64,000 bases of DNA from Criblamydia sequanensis CRIB-18. GTDB lineage: Bacteria > Chlamydiota > Chlamydiia > Chlamydiales > Criblamydiaceae. The position numbers and the translations under genes were made by a program. Below the pieces are notes generated by a model. That model did not search any database, was not told the origin of the DNA, and worked only from the letters and a program-made list of their open reading frames with translations. Shown one piece after another: positions 37,891 through 47,493 of the stretch. Location of the stretch: assembly GCF_000750955.1 (NCBI RefSeq), contig NZ_CCEJ010000012.1, positions 1 to 64,000 on the forward strand. The letters are read 5' to 3'. The stretch's first letter is position 1. Every line of letters starts with the position of its first letter.

Positions 37891-38166
37891 TTATATTTTT
37901 TCGCCGTTTTCTCTTAATTCACGAACAACTGCAGCAACGCCTTGCTTATCAATAATTCGAAGCGCTTGCATGCTTACTTTCAAGGTTACAAAACGATTTT
38001 CTTCAGCAAGCCATAAACGTTTTTTGATTAGGTTAGGGCTGTGCCTTCTTCTTGTTTTGCCTGTAACTTTTAGACCGATCCCTTTTTGCTTCTTAGCAAT
38101 ACCGCGTATGGCATATTTATAACCGGTCGCAGGTTTTTTTCCTGTAACGCAACATTTTCTAGACAT
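37891..38166 (-). CDS. rpmB: 50S ribosomal protein L28
   Basis: 91 residues: the L28 N-terminus [18 protein letters not shown] and the basic middle [14 protein letters not shown] are characteristic. GGAGAAA stands six bases before the ATG. It binds 23S rRNA in the large subunit. Divergent from nothing; it lies downstream of metG on the same strand, separated by about 215 bases, in which no further gene is visible. Confidence 0.93.
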   Translation of the reverse strand: MSRKCCVTGKKPATGYKYAIRGIAKKQKGIGLKVTGKTRRRHSPNLIKKRLWLAEENRFVTLKVSMQALRIIDKQGVAAVVRELRENGEKI

Positions 38167-38381
38167 GATTTTTCTCCAAACGTAACAACCCGAACCTAGA
38201 TTATTCTTTGATCCTTAAGAGACTTTCTCTTAGCTTTTTCAAACTCTTTTTTCAATCAAGAGATTTGAATGACTTTACGCTGTTAAAGTTAAATCAGATA
38301 AACGTAAAGGCCCAGGCAATCAAAGGAGAAATCATAGCAGATCTTTAATTTATGGCTCAAGGTAAAATCTATTTTCTTTTT

Positions 38382-40436
38382 CTATTTAATTAAGGTTCCG
38401 GGTTGAATTTTTTGACTAGTCAGGATTTCAATCCCGCTCTCCAAACTCCCGGCCAAAAGCATCCCTTCACTGACTACCCCCATTATGGTTGTCGGCTCTA
38501 AATTTGCGACAACCACAACGCTTTTTCCAATTATTTCTTCCGGAGTATATGACTCGGCAATCCCGCTAACGATTGTTCTCTCTTCAAGTCCTAAATTTAC
38601 GGTTAACTTTAAGAGTTTTTTAGATTTAGGAATTTTCTCAGCTTTTAAGATGAGTGCGGACCGAAGGTCGAGTTTTTGAAAATCGTCAAAAGAAATTTTA
38701 TCTTTAAAGGGCATAATTCCTAAATTCTCATTTTTAAAATTTTTTTTTGCTTTTTCGTGTAATTTCTTCAAATTCTCAAGTTCTTTAGCGACTTCTTCCT
38801 CTTCCACTTTCTTAAAGAGGATTTCAGGCTCTCGTAATTCTTTTTCAAAAGGAAGCTCTGTTTTAACTTCGATATCCCAGTCAGCTTCTTTAAGATCTGT
38901 TGTAAAACCAATAAGTTTCCATACTTTTTGAGAAGCTTCCGGAATGATTGGGTAAGATGTAAGAGCAAGAAACTTTATGGCTTGCAAGGAGCAATAAATC
39001 GTGGCTCTCATTTTAGGAATTAATTCAGGGTTCTTAAGGGCAAGCCACGGTTTTTTTTGATCGAAGTAAACATTCCCTTTCTGGGCAAGCTCCATGATTA
39101 ATTGAGAAGCTCTTCTTAATTTAAAATTAGCGTACGCTTCTTCAATTTTATCGCTTAACTCCTTAATTTCCTTGAGAAAGGCTTTGTCTTCATCCTCTAG
39201 AATAGGAGACTTTGGAACTTTTCTATCGCAATTTTGTTTTGCAAAAACGAGGACGCGATTGACCAAATTCCCCCATTTTCCAAGTAAATCGGAATTGCAT
39301 TTTAACTGAAAATCTTTCCAAGTAAACTCGGAATCCTGTGTTTCAGGAGCATTAGAGGCGATGACATAGCGAATTTGATCTGCGGTATACTTAGTAAAAA
39401 AGTCATCCAAATCGATGGCCCACCCTTCCGACTTACTAAATTTTTTGCCTTCTAGATTATAGAATTCATTTGCCGGAAGTTCGCTTACAAGCACGTAAGG
39501 AGCGTCTTGACCCATAACCATGGCAGGGAAAATGGCGGCATGGAAGGGGATATTATCCTTACCAAGAAAATGAACAAGCTTTGTCTTTTGATCAAACCAA
39601 AAATCCTTCCAGGCTTCAGGCTCGCCATTTAACGCTGCCCATTCCATCGTTGCCGAGATATAGCCGATCGGGGCGTCAAACCAAACATAAAGAACTTTTC
39701 CTTCCGTATTTGGCAAAGGGATCGGAATCCCCCAGCTTAAATCCCTTGTGATCGCCCGAGGTTTTAAATCCTGGATATACCCCTTTATAAAATTTACCAC
39801 GTTAGGTTTCCAGGATTTAGTCTCAAGCCAAGCTAAAAGCCGATCTCTAAATTTATCGAGAAGCAAAAACCAGTGCTTGGTATCTTTTAGAGTTAGGCTT
39901 TGGCCTGTGAGTTTTGATTTCGGGTTAATTAAATCGGTAGATTCATAGGATGAGCCGCATCTTTGACACTCATCGCCCCTTGCATTTTCATAGCCGCATT
40001 TAGGGCATGTCCCGACCACATAGCGATCTGCTAAAAAGCGATTGTCCTTCTCTGAAAAGAGTTGTTTAGTCGTCTTTTCTTCAATATAACCGTTTTTTAG
40101 TAGATTTAGAAAAAACACCTGAACAGGCTTTTGATGATAAGATGTGGTTGTTCTTGAAAAATGATCAAAGGAAAAATTTAATTTTTTAAATAAATTTTTA
40201 TTGATTTCATGAAAAATGTCTACATGTTCTTTAGGGGTTCGATTAGCAAGATCCGCACTTAAAGTGATCGCAACCCCATATTCATCCGAACCGCAAATAT
40301 ATAAGACGTCATTTTTTTTTAATCTCTCGAATCTGGCATAGCAGTCCCCGGGCAAATAAGCGCCTGCAATATGGCCAAAATGCAGCGGGGCATTAGCATA
40401 AGGAAGCGCGGAGGTAATGAGAATTTTTTCTTTCAT
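38382..40436 (-). CDS. metG: Methionyl-tRNA synthetase with C-terminal tRNA-binding domain
   Basis: 684 residues from the ATG at 40434-40436 (MKEKILITSALPYANAPLHFGH); in-frame starts further upstream add a tail overlapping the preceding gene. The HIGH-type motif is HFGH, the zinc knuckle has CPKCGYENARGDECQRCG, and the KMSKS loop is KKFSKSEG. The C-terminal about 110 residues form the EMAP/Trbp111-like tRNA-binding domain (FQKLDLRSALILKAEKI). The order gmk-omega-like-(membrane protein)-metG is chlamydia-like. Second near start: ATG at 40443-40445. Confidence 0.94.
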   Translation of the reverse strand: MKEKILITSALPYANAPLHFGHIAGAYLPGDCYARFERLKKNDVLYICGSDEYGVAITLSADLANRTPKEHVDIFHEINKNLFKKLNFSFDHFSRTTTSYHQKPVQVFFLNLLKNGYIEEKTTKQLFSEKDNRFLADRYVVGTCPKCGYENARGDECQRCGSSYESTDLINPKSKLTGQSLTLKDTKHWFLLLDKFRDRLLAWLETKSWKPNVVNFIKGYIQDLKPRAITRDLSWGIPIPLPNTEGKVLYVWFDAPIGYISATMEWAALNGEPEAWKDFWFDQKTKLVHFLGKDNIPFHAAIFPAMVMGQDAPYVLVSELPANEFYNLEGKKFSKSEGWAIDLDDFFTKYTADQIRYVIASNAPETQDSEFTWKDFQLKCNSDLLGKWGNLVNRVLVFAKQNCDRKVPKSPILEDEDKAFLKEIKELSDKIEEAYANFKLRRASQLIMELAQKGNVYFDQKKPWLALKNPELIPKMRATIYCSLQAIKFLALTSYPIIPEASQKVWKLIGFTTDLKEADWDIEVKTELPFEKELREPEILFKKVEEEEVAKELENLKKLHEKAKKNFKNENLGIMPFKDKISFDDFQKLDLRSALILKAEKIPKSKKLLKLTVNLGLEERTIVSGIAESYTPEEIIGKSVVVVANLEPTTIMGVVSEGMLLAGSLESGIEILTSQKIQPGTLIK

Positions 40437-40449
40437 TTTTAACATTAAC

Positions 40450-41115
40450 TTAGGTTTTTGATTTAAATCTCGATTTCTGGATAAAGTCTTTTTTCGAGTA
40501 GCTATATAAGGGTTTCTGCACCACCAAGACCTCAAAAGAAGTTCCCGGCACAATTTTCCACCCTACTAAGGTTTTTGTCTTTATATCCACATAAAGAGGT
40601 CCAGGCTTTACATAAACAAACTCTGAAGTCACATTTTTAGGGTTTGGATTCGGGCTGGATAGCTCTGTTTGAAAGCCTTCTAAAGATTTATGCGAGGCTC
40701 GTATATCTTCTTGCAACTCTTTGGATAAGCTTCCCCATGAGATATAATTTCCAGGGCACCTTTTTGTAATAAAGTTCCAGTCAACAATTGGTCTTCCTGT
40801 GAGGGTCACAGCATTTTGGAAAATCCGGCCTGTTTCTCTGCATATCATCGATCTTTTCATTAAAAAGATGCGGTTATCATAACCTCCTATTTCATAATGC
40901 AAAAACCGCATCACTTTTTCGATGCTGGAAATAGGTAAATCGCGTCCGAAACGCATTGGCTTTTGCGTGTAAGGGCTAAGACACCGGTCCTCTCTTCTAA
41001 CCCAATAAAAATAAATGGCATAAGCAAAAAGGAAGACAAAACATAGGAGAATAAATAAGGAAAAGAGAACCACATCTAATTCGCTAACTGCAAGAAAAGA
41101 CAGGTTCATTCTCAT
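40450..41115 (-). CDS. Membrane-anchored hypothetical protein between omega-like gene and metG
   Basis: 221 residues. An N-terminal membrane helix (VVLFSLFILLCFVFLFAYAIYF, read as two parts, about 16-38) is followed by a soluble domain with many aromatic residues and several Cys (RREDRCL, SMICRETG, TKRCPGNY). The stop (40450-40452) lies a few bases before the metG start, so the genes are likely co-transcribed. No family recognised; a conserved hypothetical in the chlamydial metG neighbourhood is plausible. Confidence 0.65.
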   Translation of the reverse strand: MRMNLSFLAVSELDVVLFSLFILLCFVFLFAYAIYFYWVRREDRCLSPYTQKPMRFGRDLPISSIEKVMRFLHYEIGGYDNRIFLMKRSMICRETGRIFQNAVTLTGRPIVDWNFITKRCPGNYISWGSLSKELQEDIRASHKSLEGFQTELSSPNPNPKNVTSEFVYVKPGPLYVDIKTKTLVGWKIVPGTSFEVLVVQKPLYSYSKKDFIQKSRFKSKT

Positions 41116-41197
41116 TCCTTAACACTAACCCTCTTTTGAAAAATCCAAGCGGAAGCACCGCTTAAAATTCTAAGGAAAATGATTTTTTTCTCGGGTC

Positions 41198-41533
41198 TTA
41201 GAGTTTTCTTTCTGATTTGTGACTTTTTCCACCCTTATCAAAATCAGACATGCTGACAAATTCGCGGGAGGAGGATTTAGAAGGGTTTTTTCTGTCGATG
41301 ATGATTTCTTCTTCTACGACTTCAATAATGTCGTCATACTCATCTTCGCCATAGGCAATTTGCGCCAAAACTTCTGAGGCGACATTCTGTGATTCTTGGG
41401 CGAATCCGGCTTCACGGCCGCTTATTACAAAATGTCTTGCAAGTTTAATGGCATCTCTAACAAGCTCAAAAAGACTTCTTGATTTAGTATTGATCAAGAT
41501 TTCATTGGTTAGGTTATCTTCAAATCGACTCAT
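41198..41533 (-). CDS. rpoZ: Probable RNA polymerase omega subunit (chlamydial type)
   Basis: 111 residues. The segment SRSLFELVRDAIKLARHFVI (18-37) followed by a short loop and NVASEVLAQIAYGE (about 50-63) fits the compact helical core of RpoZ, with an acidic, Ser/Lys tail (positions 68-111) that is less typical. Its place between gmk and metG matches the gene seen in Chlamydia at this position, also treated as omega. Omega helps RNA polymerase assembly. Not certain from sequence alone. Confidence 0.6.
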   Translation of the reverse strand: MSRFEDNLTNEILINTKSRSLFELVRDAIKLARHFVISGREAGFAQESQNVASEVLAQIAYGEDEYDDIIEVVEEEIIIDRKNPSKSSSREFVSMSDFDKGGKSHKSERKL

Positions 41534-41695
41534 TTTCCGCCTATTAAAATAAATGTTTAAGAATATCTATAAAATACTAGCAAGTTTTAAAAGAAAATGA
41601 AAGTGAAAATCATAGAGTTTATTCTTTATTCTCTAAATTATATCTCTTTTACAAAAAGATGTCACTTCCAGACAAAATACTTTTAAGAAAACAGC

Positions 41696-42298
41696 TTAAG
41701 AAGGGAGAATATCAGCCCTATGAGCTTCCGCTATCAAAATACTTTGCAGAACACGATAGGCTGTGTCTAAATCGGCATTGATAATTTTATAGTCATAGAA
41801 TCTTGCGCAAGCAATTTCTCTTTCCGCCCACTTGAGACGCTCTTTTATAATGGTTTCATTTTCAGTATTTCTCTCAATAAGCCTTCTTTTGAGCTCTTCA
41901 ATAGAAGGCGGGATTAAGAAAATAAAAACAGCCTCAAGTTTTTCTTTTAATTGAAGGGCGCCTTGTGTATCAATCACTAATATAACATGTTTACCGGAAG
42001 AGAGTTCTTCTTCAACCCATTTTATTGAGGTCCCGTAATAATCCCCGTAAAGTTCAACATGCTCTAAAAAAGCTTTGTCTTCGATTTGCTTTTCAAATTC
42101 TTCTCTTGAAACAAAAAAATAGTCTACGCCATGCCTTTCTTTTGGTCTTGGAGCTCTTGTTGTAAAAGAAATACTTTGGGTCACATAAGGAAATTCACCT
42201 GCCAGTTTTTTTACAAGAGTAGTCTTTCCAGTTCCAGCTGGCGCGCTTATAATAAATAGAGTTCCCTCTTTTGAATTTCCAAATAGCTTTTCTTTCAT
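41696..42298 (-). CDS. gmk: Guanylate kinase
   Basis: 200 residues. P-loop SAPAGTGKTTL, the GMP-binding SFTTRAPRPKERHGVDYFFV (read in parts), the Tyr and Glu contacts (EHVELYGDYYGTS) and IDTQGALQ are present. It converts GMP to GDP in the cytosol. The ATG lies one base after the yicC stop; the pair forms the common yicC-gmk operon. Confidence 0.95.
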   Translation of the reverse strand: MKEKLFGNSKEGTLFIISAPAGTGKTTLVKKLAGEFPYVTQSISFTTRAPRPKERHGVDYFFVSREEFEKQIEDKAFLEHVELYGDYYGTSIKWVEEELSSGKHVILVIDTQGALQLKEKLEAVFIFLIPPSIEELKRRLIERNTENETIIKERLKWAEREIACARFYDYKIINADLDTAYRVLQSILIAEAHRADILPS

Positions 42299-42299
42299 T

Positions 42300-43181
42300 T
42301 TATTCGATATTCTGCAATTGCTCTTTTATCTTTTCGAGCTCTGACTTAAAATCTACTGTTAAAATGGATACTTTAGTTTCATTTGTTTTCGATGAGATCG
42401 TCGTGATCTCGCGATGGATTTCCTGGCAAATAAATTCTAATTTCTTTCCCTGCTGCGATTCATGCTCCATAGTCTTCAAAAAAAGATCGATATGGGACTT
42501 TAGCCTTACAATTTCCTCGGTGATGTCAGCTTTATCGGCTAGAAGGCAGGCCTCTCTTAAAACCCTCTCATCTGAGCTAACCCCCTCCGGGAGCATTTCC
42601 TTTATCCTTGCCTTTAACCTCTCATAAAGAAGCTCTCTCACATTTTCTGAATTATTTTCAATCAATGAAAGAAAATGTTTTAATTTTTCCATCCTGGCAA
42701 AGAGGTCTTCTTCTAAAACCCTACCCTCTTTTTCTTTGGATATTTGAAAAGCTTCCAAGGCCTCATCAAGAGCTGCAAAGAAAAAAGGCTCCATTTTTTC
42801 TTGAAAGGCAGGGTCTTCATCAAAAAGGATAAGATTGGATTCTTTTGGCAGCAACGCCAAGGCTATCTCTTTTTCCGCCAATCCGAATTCTTTAGCCATT
42901 TCCTTATAAACAGGTTTTAACTGTTCTAAAAAACCATTGTTTGCAGAAGCGACAAAGGGGGTATCCTTATTGAGCCGAAGTGAAACTTTAACAATCACTA
43001 AGCCTCTTGCCGTTTTCTTTTGCACCCTTTTTCTTATTTCCGGATCAAAAATTGAGATTTCCTTCGGCAAAAAAGTTTGCACCTCAAGATGTCTTCTATT
43101 TATTGAGGAAATCTCAATTAAGCATCTTCCTATAGAATCAACGTGATTTACTCGGCTAAATGCCGTCATACTTCTTAACAT
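42300..43181 (-). CDS. yicC: YicC-family endoribonuclease
   Basis: 293 residues. The N-terminus SMTAFSRVNH, the middle EISSINRRHLEVQTFLP and the C-terminal CQEIHREITTISSKTNET followed by DFKSELEKIKEQLQNIE are YicC signatures; the C-terminal EIHRE/N-T-x-S region is the conserved active region. YicC proteins were shown to be endoribonucleases. A strong promoter is placed just upstream and gmk directly follows. Confidence 0.9.
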   Translation of the reverse strand: MLRSMTAFSRVNHVDSIGRCLIEISSINRRHLEVQTFLPKEISIFDPEIRKRVQKKTARGLVIVKVSLRLNKDTPFVASANNGFLEQLKPVYKEMAKEFGLAEKEIALALLPKESNLILFDEDPAFQEKMEPFFFAALDEALEAFQISKEKEGRVLEEDLFARMEKLKHFLSLIENNSENVRELLYERLKARIKEMLPEGVSSDERVLREACLLADKADITEEIVRLKSHIDLFLKTMEHESQQGKKLEFICQEIHREITTISSKTNETKVSILTVDFKSELEKIKEQLQNIE

Positions 43182-43233
43182 GGGGCCTTGTGACTTTCGA
43201 AAGCTTTCGGGAAATTATTCAATAATTGCAGTT

Positions 43234-43263
43234 ATAATAAAATTTATAGAGGGTTGTTGTCAA
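43234..43263 (-). promoter_or_regulatory. Promoter of the yicC-gmk operon
   Basis: On the minus strand a perfect -35 TTGACA (43258-43263) is followed after 18 bases by the -10 TATTAT (43234-43239). The -35 overlaps the stop of the NlpC/P60 gene. It would give a leader of about 45-50 bases before the yicC ATG. Confidence 0.6.
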
Positions 43264-44156
43264 ATTAAACCCGTCTTTTCCCCGCCGCTTATAGGTAATA
43301 ACGACCCATAGAAAACAGCCGTTCCATCTGAAAGCTCTTGCTCCTCTAAAAAGGGGTTAAGTTCTTCATTGAACTTTTTCTTTAAAGATATAATTCGCAC
43401 CTTTCTTTCGGATTTAACCGCTTCTATAATTCTATTGCCCTGAACAAAAAGCATGACGTGGGTAATTCTTCCCCCAACCCCTTTTTCAGATGAAAACAAA
43501 AGATCCCCTGTTTTCAAGTCTGAAAATCGTTTTCGTTCACACTTAAGAAACTGATCATGGGCATTTCTCGGAATCGTTTTTCCAAAACTTCTAAATAAAA
43601 GATGAGTCAGACCCGAGCAATCTACTCCTTGCTCTTGACTTGGGTTTAAGCCTCCCCAAAAGTAAGGGATGTCGATCAAATCGATAGCTCGGGATAACAG
43701 CTCTTTGGGATGCAAAGGCTTAACTAAAGAATCAACAGAATTTCTTGAAATATAGCCAGTTTCCGAACCTAAGTTAAGCTTAAGCCACTCGCCATCAAGT
43801 TCACCAAAAAGCCTAGATCCAAGAGGTAACTTGCCAATTGTTAGACTTGTCTTGTTTTTATCAGCTTTAATTTCTGTCTCTACTTTTATCACACACCAAT
43901 TCGGTTTTTTATCAATGATTGAAAAAGTTTCTTTTAAAACCCAACCTTGATAGGGAACCCATTGATTATTTTTAAAGACGGGCTGATTCAATAAGTCCAC
44001 TAAAAACCAAGGGCCGGAAGCGTCTATAATCCGCACCTCTTCTCCTGATAAAATTTGACTTTCTTGCAATGGGTCGTTCCAATTGGAAGGCTCTCTTTTT
44101 TCTTTTAAAGCTCGTAAATCAGCTGGAACCTTAGGGTAAGGCAGGGTTGTAAACAT
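43260..44156 (-). CDS. NlpC/P60 cell-wall peptidase with SH3-type domains
   Basis: 298 residues. Two bacterial SH3-like domains (about 30-80 and 95-145) lead to the NlpC/P60 domain: GVDCSGLTHLL with the nucleophile Cys180, GKTIPRNAHDQF, LKTGDLLF and RITHVMLF with His233. The third catalytic position, 12 residues after His, is Glu245 (IIEA), where His, Asn or Gln is usual. Such enzymes cut peptidoglycan stem peptides; one acts in chlamydial division. No clear signal peptide, so the start or the export route is uncertain. Lies upstream of the yicC promoter. Confidence 0.75.
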   Translation of the reverse strand: MFTTLPYPKVPADLRALKEKREPSNWNDPLQESQILSGEEVRIIDASGPWFLVDLLNQPVFKNNQWVPYQGWVLKETFSIIDKKPNWCVIKVETEIKADKNKTSLTIGKLPLGSRLFGELDGEWLKLNLGSETGYISRNSVDSLVKPLHPKELLSRAIDLIDIPYFWGGLNPSQEQGVDCSGLTHLLFRSFGKTIPRNAHDQFLKCERKRFSDLKTGDLLFSSEKGVGGRITHVMLFVQGNRIIEAVKSERKVRIISLKKKFNEELNPFLEEQELSDGTAVFYGSLLPISGGEKTGLI

Positions 44157-44296
44157 GGCTCTCTTATAAATTTTTAATTGTTGTTTAGTAACATTGCGTT
44201 AAGTTATCTTAGTATTTCTCAATATTGAAACGATTTTTCTTATTTAATTAATAATTTTTATAATACGCCGCAACGTAAAAATAATAATGGTATAGT

Positions 44297-47200
44297 ATGA
44301 TCGAAAATCCTCCAGTTGTTAAAGCTAGACCCACTCTTCTACCTTATGTTGAACCAACGCCCGGGATATTAATCCGTGTCTGCGTTGTCATCGTTCAAAT
44401 TGTAAAAAAGATCTTTTCGATCCTCTTTTTTTGGTGGCCTTCGAGACCAACTCTAACAAAAAGAGAACACATTGAAGCTTTAAAAGAAATTCAAAAAAAA
44501 GCTTATTCGGAAACCCCTTACGAACCCTTTAGTATTTCAAGAAACAGTACAAACTATTCTAGAGGATCCACAACCTTTCGCTACAGCCATCTTCTGAGCT
44601 ATTTAAAATTAGAGTCATCTCAGAGCCTGCCTGCAGCCACCATTCCTGAAAATATAATTAAAAGTGATTATGAAGAGGTGGTTTTTCCGGAGCCCCTTCA
44701 AAAAATGAGACGATTTATGTCGGAATTTATTTCAGGCTGCACATCTTGCGCAATTGATAAAATTTTACCGCCTCTTGAGATGAAAGATGTCTATTTCGAA
44801 CAAGTTAAGGAGTCCTTAAAACTACTCTCCTCTTTTATCATTCAAGTGGGAGGTCATATTAAAAATCCCGTTTTTGAAACCATGACAAAACATGGAATTC
44901 GAATTCATACAGAAGCCATCTTTCTTAAATCTCTAAAGAAAGTCCTTAATTGGCTTATTAAAGAAGACTCAAGCAGCACTAATTTAAAGCTAAATATTGT
45001 GAGTGATTTAAAAAAGAACGTCGATAAAAAAATTGAAGAGGGAAAATTAACTTTAAATTCGCCTTTTGAAGAGGAAAGACAAAGGATTATCAAAAAACTG
45101 GCTGAAATAGATGAGAAAAACGCTTCCCTGGATAAAAAGCCTCTTCTCCCTTCTATGCCTAAAAGAAAAAGAAAATCAAGCAATAGCCAAGAAAACCTTG
45201 CAAAAGAGAGAGAATCGTTAGAATTTGTAAAGGGAAAGATAGATAAAGAGATTACAGACTTAAAAGAAAAACATTTATACCTTGTAGTCAACTGGATATT
45301 TGATACCGGAAGGCCAAAAGAAATTGACCGGGAAGGCTTTATCGGGGAAATGATTGATGCTTACTATGAGGAATGCATTTCTCTTCTTGTAGACGCTAAA
45401 ATCGACCTTTTGCTCTCTGATTTAAAACTTAAGATTGTCGATAAACTCCCCTCTATTATTGAAGTCACTTTAAAAAGAAATACCGCAATATTAACTGAAG
45501 AGCTATCGGGTCGGATTGCAGATTTATTCGTTCATATGGATTTATCAGAAATGATAGACAAGCTTACTCTTGCAATCGATCAGCACATCACAACCTTTAT
45601 TCAAGCTAAAAATGATGTTAGAGAAGAGATAAAACATAGTTCGAGTGATAAAGAGCTCGAAGCCGAAGAACTAAATGCTATTGCCTATCAATTTGGAACC
45701 TATGAAACGGCGCACCCTGTGTTAAGACAAATCCTGACAATACCTAAGGGAAGATCGACAAGGACGTGGAATGGATCTAAAGAATTTAGCGAATGGAAAA
45801 AATCCCATGAACTTAATTTGCTAAATGACCTTGTCAAAAGGCTTGTAAGCTCTCTTCTTCCCTCCCGCGTAGAAGAAATTGATGGCAGAAGCCGAACCAT
45901 TACAGGCCTTCAAAATCTCTGGAGACGGCTTGAACTTCCGGAAGAACTTAAAAATTTAGGAAAAGAGATCGAGCAATTCGTCAAGCATTTCCTGCCTGAA
46001 GAATTTACGTTTGCTGAAGATGTTAAAGAGCTTATTTCAAGATCTGCAGAACAGATCATTCCGACGATTATCGAAACTCATATCCAGCTTTTCTCTTCCC
46101 ACTTGCTCTTTATGATGTTTGAGACTTTTATTACCCCTCAAGCCTTCAGTCAATTTATGGCGGATAGCCTGCTTCCTGTTTTAGAAGAGCAGTGTCAAGA
46201 TATCTTAATGAGGAATGTTTATTGCAAAAGCTTAAACAAGCCAACTTCAACAATGGCGAGCAATCTAAACGAATTAAAACTTAAATTAACGGAATGCCAA
46301 AAAATCGAGGTGGCTTTTTTTGATTCTTTTAAAAGTTATTTTTTAAGCGATTCTTTAGCCGTTCTCCCTCTCACAAAAGAGGAAAAAACAGCCCTTTTAG
46401 AGACGTTTTTTAACATCATTACAACTACTGTAAAAAATACTCCACCAACCGCTAATTTACTGAAAACCATCTTAAGCCATCTTAGGGAAAATCAAATCCT
46501 TCAAAATTTTGGTCCCAAATCAATTTCCCAAGCCTTTTCACCTTTCCTTAAGCAGTCGGTTGAGCCCCTAAAACAATTACGGACTCTTGGAAATTTATTT
46601 CAGTTGAAAAGACAGGAAATCGCCTCTGAAATCTTTCACCTCATGGAATCAAAAATAAGCGAATACAAAAAAAATAGCGGCGATTTAAAAGAGGAAGCTT
46701 TTATTCAAAGAATTGCTCTTCCCTTTATTCATGAGCTGGAAAAAGTTTTAATACATGAATCCTTTAATGATATGACAGAAAGTGAGGCCGTCATCCTATA
46801 CCTTACCGAGACTGTCCCGGGAGCTCAGGAAAAAGATTATTACTATGCGATGATAGATAAACTTTGTTTTAAAATTGGCGAATATGGAAGCTGGGTTGAA
46901 AAAGCGCTAGCTCTTGCTAAAAAGCCTATCAATCAATCCATTTCTGCTTCCTTACAACCTTTAAGAGAGGATTACGCCCTTATCGACCTTTTTGTCTCTA
47001 AACTTCAAAAAGCTTTTCCGGATAAAAAAGCTATTAAAACTTTATTAGAGAGAAGAGAAGAGCCCCCCTTATCTCCAAAATCCTTTGGCAGATCTCTTGA
47101 TAAAGAGATCCATCGTATTTCAGGTCTTGTTCATGACATATTTAGATCTTATGCTAATACAGGCGGATGGACAGGCTTTTTACAAACTTGCGCCATGCCG

Positions 47201-47446
47201 TTTGTTCTTGGCAATAGCGGGGATATCGAAAATTTAATTAAAAAGGTCTACAACCAGCTTTTCCAGCATGAGCATTTTAATCTGAATCTTTTTGCTCAAA
47301 TTACCGACGTTTTTTCAGAAGCCTTAAAAAATTCGACTTTACAGATTAAGAATGAAAGAACTGCAGCGACTTTACAAGGTTCTGTGAGCGCAATTGTTCT
47401 TCCGGCTGAAAGCGTGCCAGCAACCTCTGCAAATACTGGAAATTAA
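44297..47446 (+). CDS. Large membrane-anchored helical hypothetical protein, 1049 aa
   Basis: A hydrophobic region at about 24-47 (ILIRVCVVIVQIVKKIFSIL) could anchor it; it has no cleavable signal. The rest is overwhelmingly helical, Leu/Glu/Lys-rich with several coiled-coil stretches (for example about 230-330) and no catalytic motif. Base composition resembles its neighbours. It stands alone and ends at a strong bidirectional terminator. It could be an inclusion-membrane or effector-type protein, but nothing in the sequence tells which. Unrecognised. Confidence 0.75.
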   Translation: MIENPPVVKARPTLLPYVEPTPGILIRVCVVIVQIVKKIFSILFFWWPSRPTLTKREHIEALKEIQKKAYSETPYEPFSISRNSTNYSRGSTTFRYSHLLSYLKLESSQSLPAATIPENIIKSDYEEVVFPEPLQKMRRFMSEFISGCTSCAIDKILPPLEMKDVYFEQVKESLKLLSSFIIQVGGHIKNPVFETMTKHGIRIHTEAIFLKSLKKVLNWLIKEDSSSTNLKLNIVSDLKKNVDKKIEEGKLTLNSPFEEERQRIIKKLAEIDEKNASLDKKPLLPSMPKRKRKSSNSQENLAKERESLEFVKGKIDKEITDLKEKHLYLVVNWIFDTGRPKEIDREGFIGEMIDAYYEECISLLVDAKIDLLLSDLKLKIVDKLPSIIEVTLKRNTAILTEELSGRIADLFVHMDLSEMIDKLTLAIDQHITTFIQAKNDVREEIKHSSSDKELEAEELNAIAYQFGTYETAHPVLRQILTIPKGRSTRTWNGSKEFSEWKKSHELNLLNDLVKRLVSSLLPSRVEEIDGRSRTITGLQNLWRRLELPEELKNLGKEIEQFVKHFLPEEFTFAEDVKELISRSAEQIIPTIIETHIQLFSSHLLFMMFETFITPQAFSQFMADSLLPVLEEQCQDILMRNVYCKSLNKPTSTMASNLNELKLKLTECQKIEVAFFDSFKSYFLSDSLAVLPLTKEEKTALLETFFNIITTTVKNTPPTANLLKTILSHLRENQILQNFGPKSISQAFSPFLKQSVEPLKQLRTLGNLFQLKRQEIASEIFHLMESKISEYKKNSGDLKEEAFIQRIALPFIHELEKVLIHESFNDMTESEAVILYLTETVPGAQEKDYYYAMIDKLCFKIGEYGSWVEKALALAKKPINQSISASLQPLREDYALIDLFVSKLQKAFPDKKAIKTLLERREEPPLSPKSFGRSLDKEIHRISGLVHDIFRSYANTGGWTGFLQTCAMPFVLGNSGDIENLIKKVYNQLFQHEHFNLNLFAQITDVFSEALKNSTLQIKNERTAATLQGSVSAIVLPAESVPATSANTGN

Positions 47447-47447
47447 T

Positions 47448-47487
47448 AAAAAAAGAACTCGCGGGCTATTCCGCGAGTTCTTTTTTT
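47448..47487. terminator. Strong bidirectional intrinsic terminator
   Basis: A perfect 11-base stem, AGAACTCGCGG (47454-47464) and CCGCGAGTTCT (47471-47481), with a six-base loop GCTATT, is flanked by a run of A on the left and a run of T on the right. It lies between the 1049-aa gene (plus) and leuS (minus) and can end both transcripts. Confidence 0.95.
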
Positions 47488-47493
47488 ACATAT

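Noticed and set aside
37891-38381. A riboswitch or T-box in the metG-rpmB spacer
   Set aside because: Only a weak 7-base stem (CTTTACG/CGTAAAG) is present; no conserved motif was recognised.
40437-40553. 39-residue N-terminal extension of MetG
   Set aside because: It overlaps the preceding gene and the enzyme family starts at the ILITSALPYAN segment.
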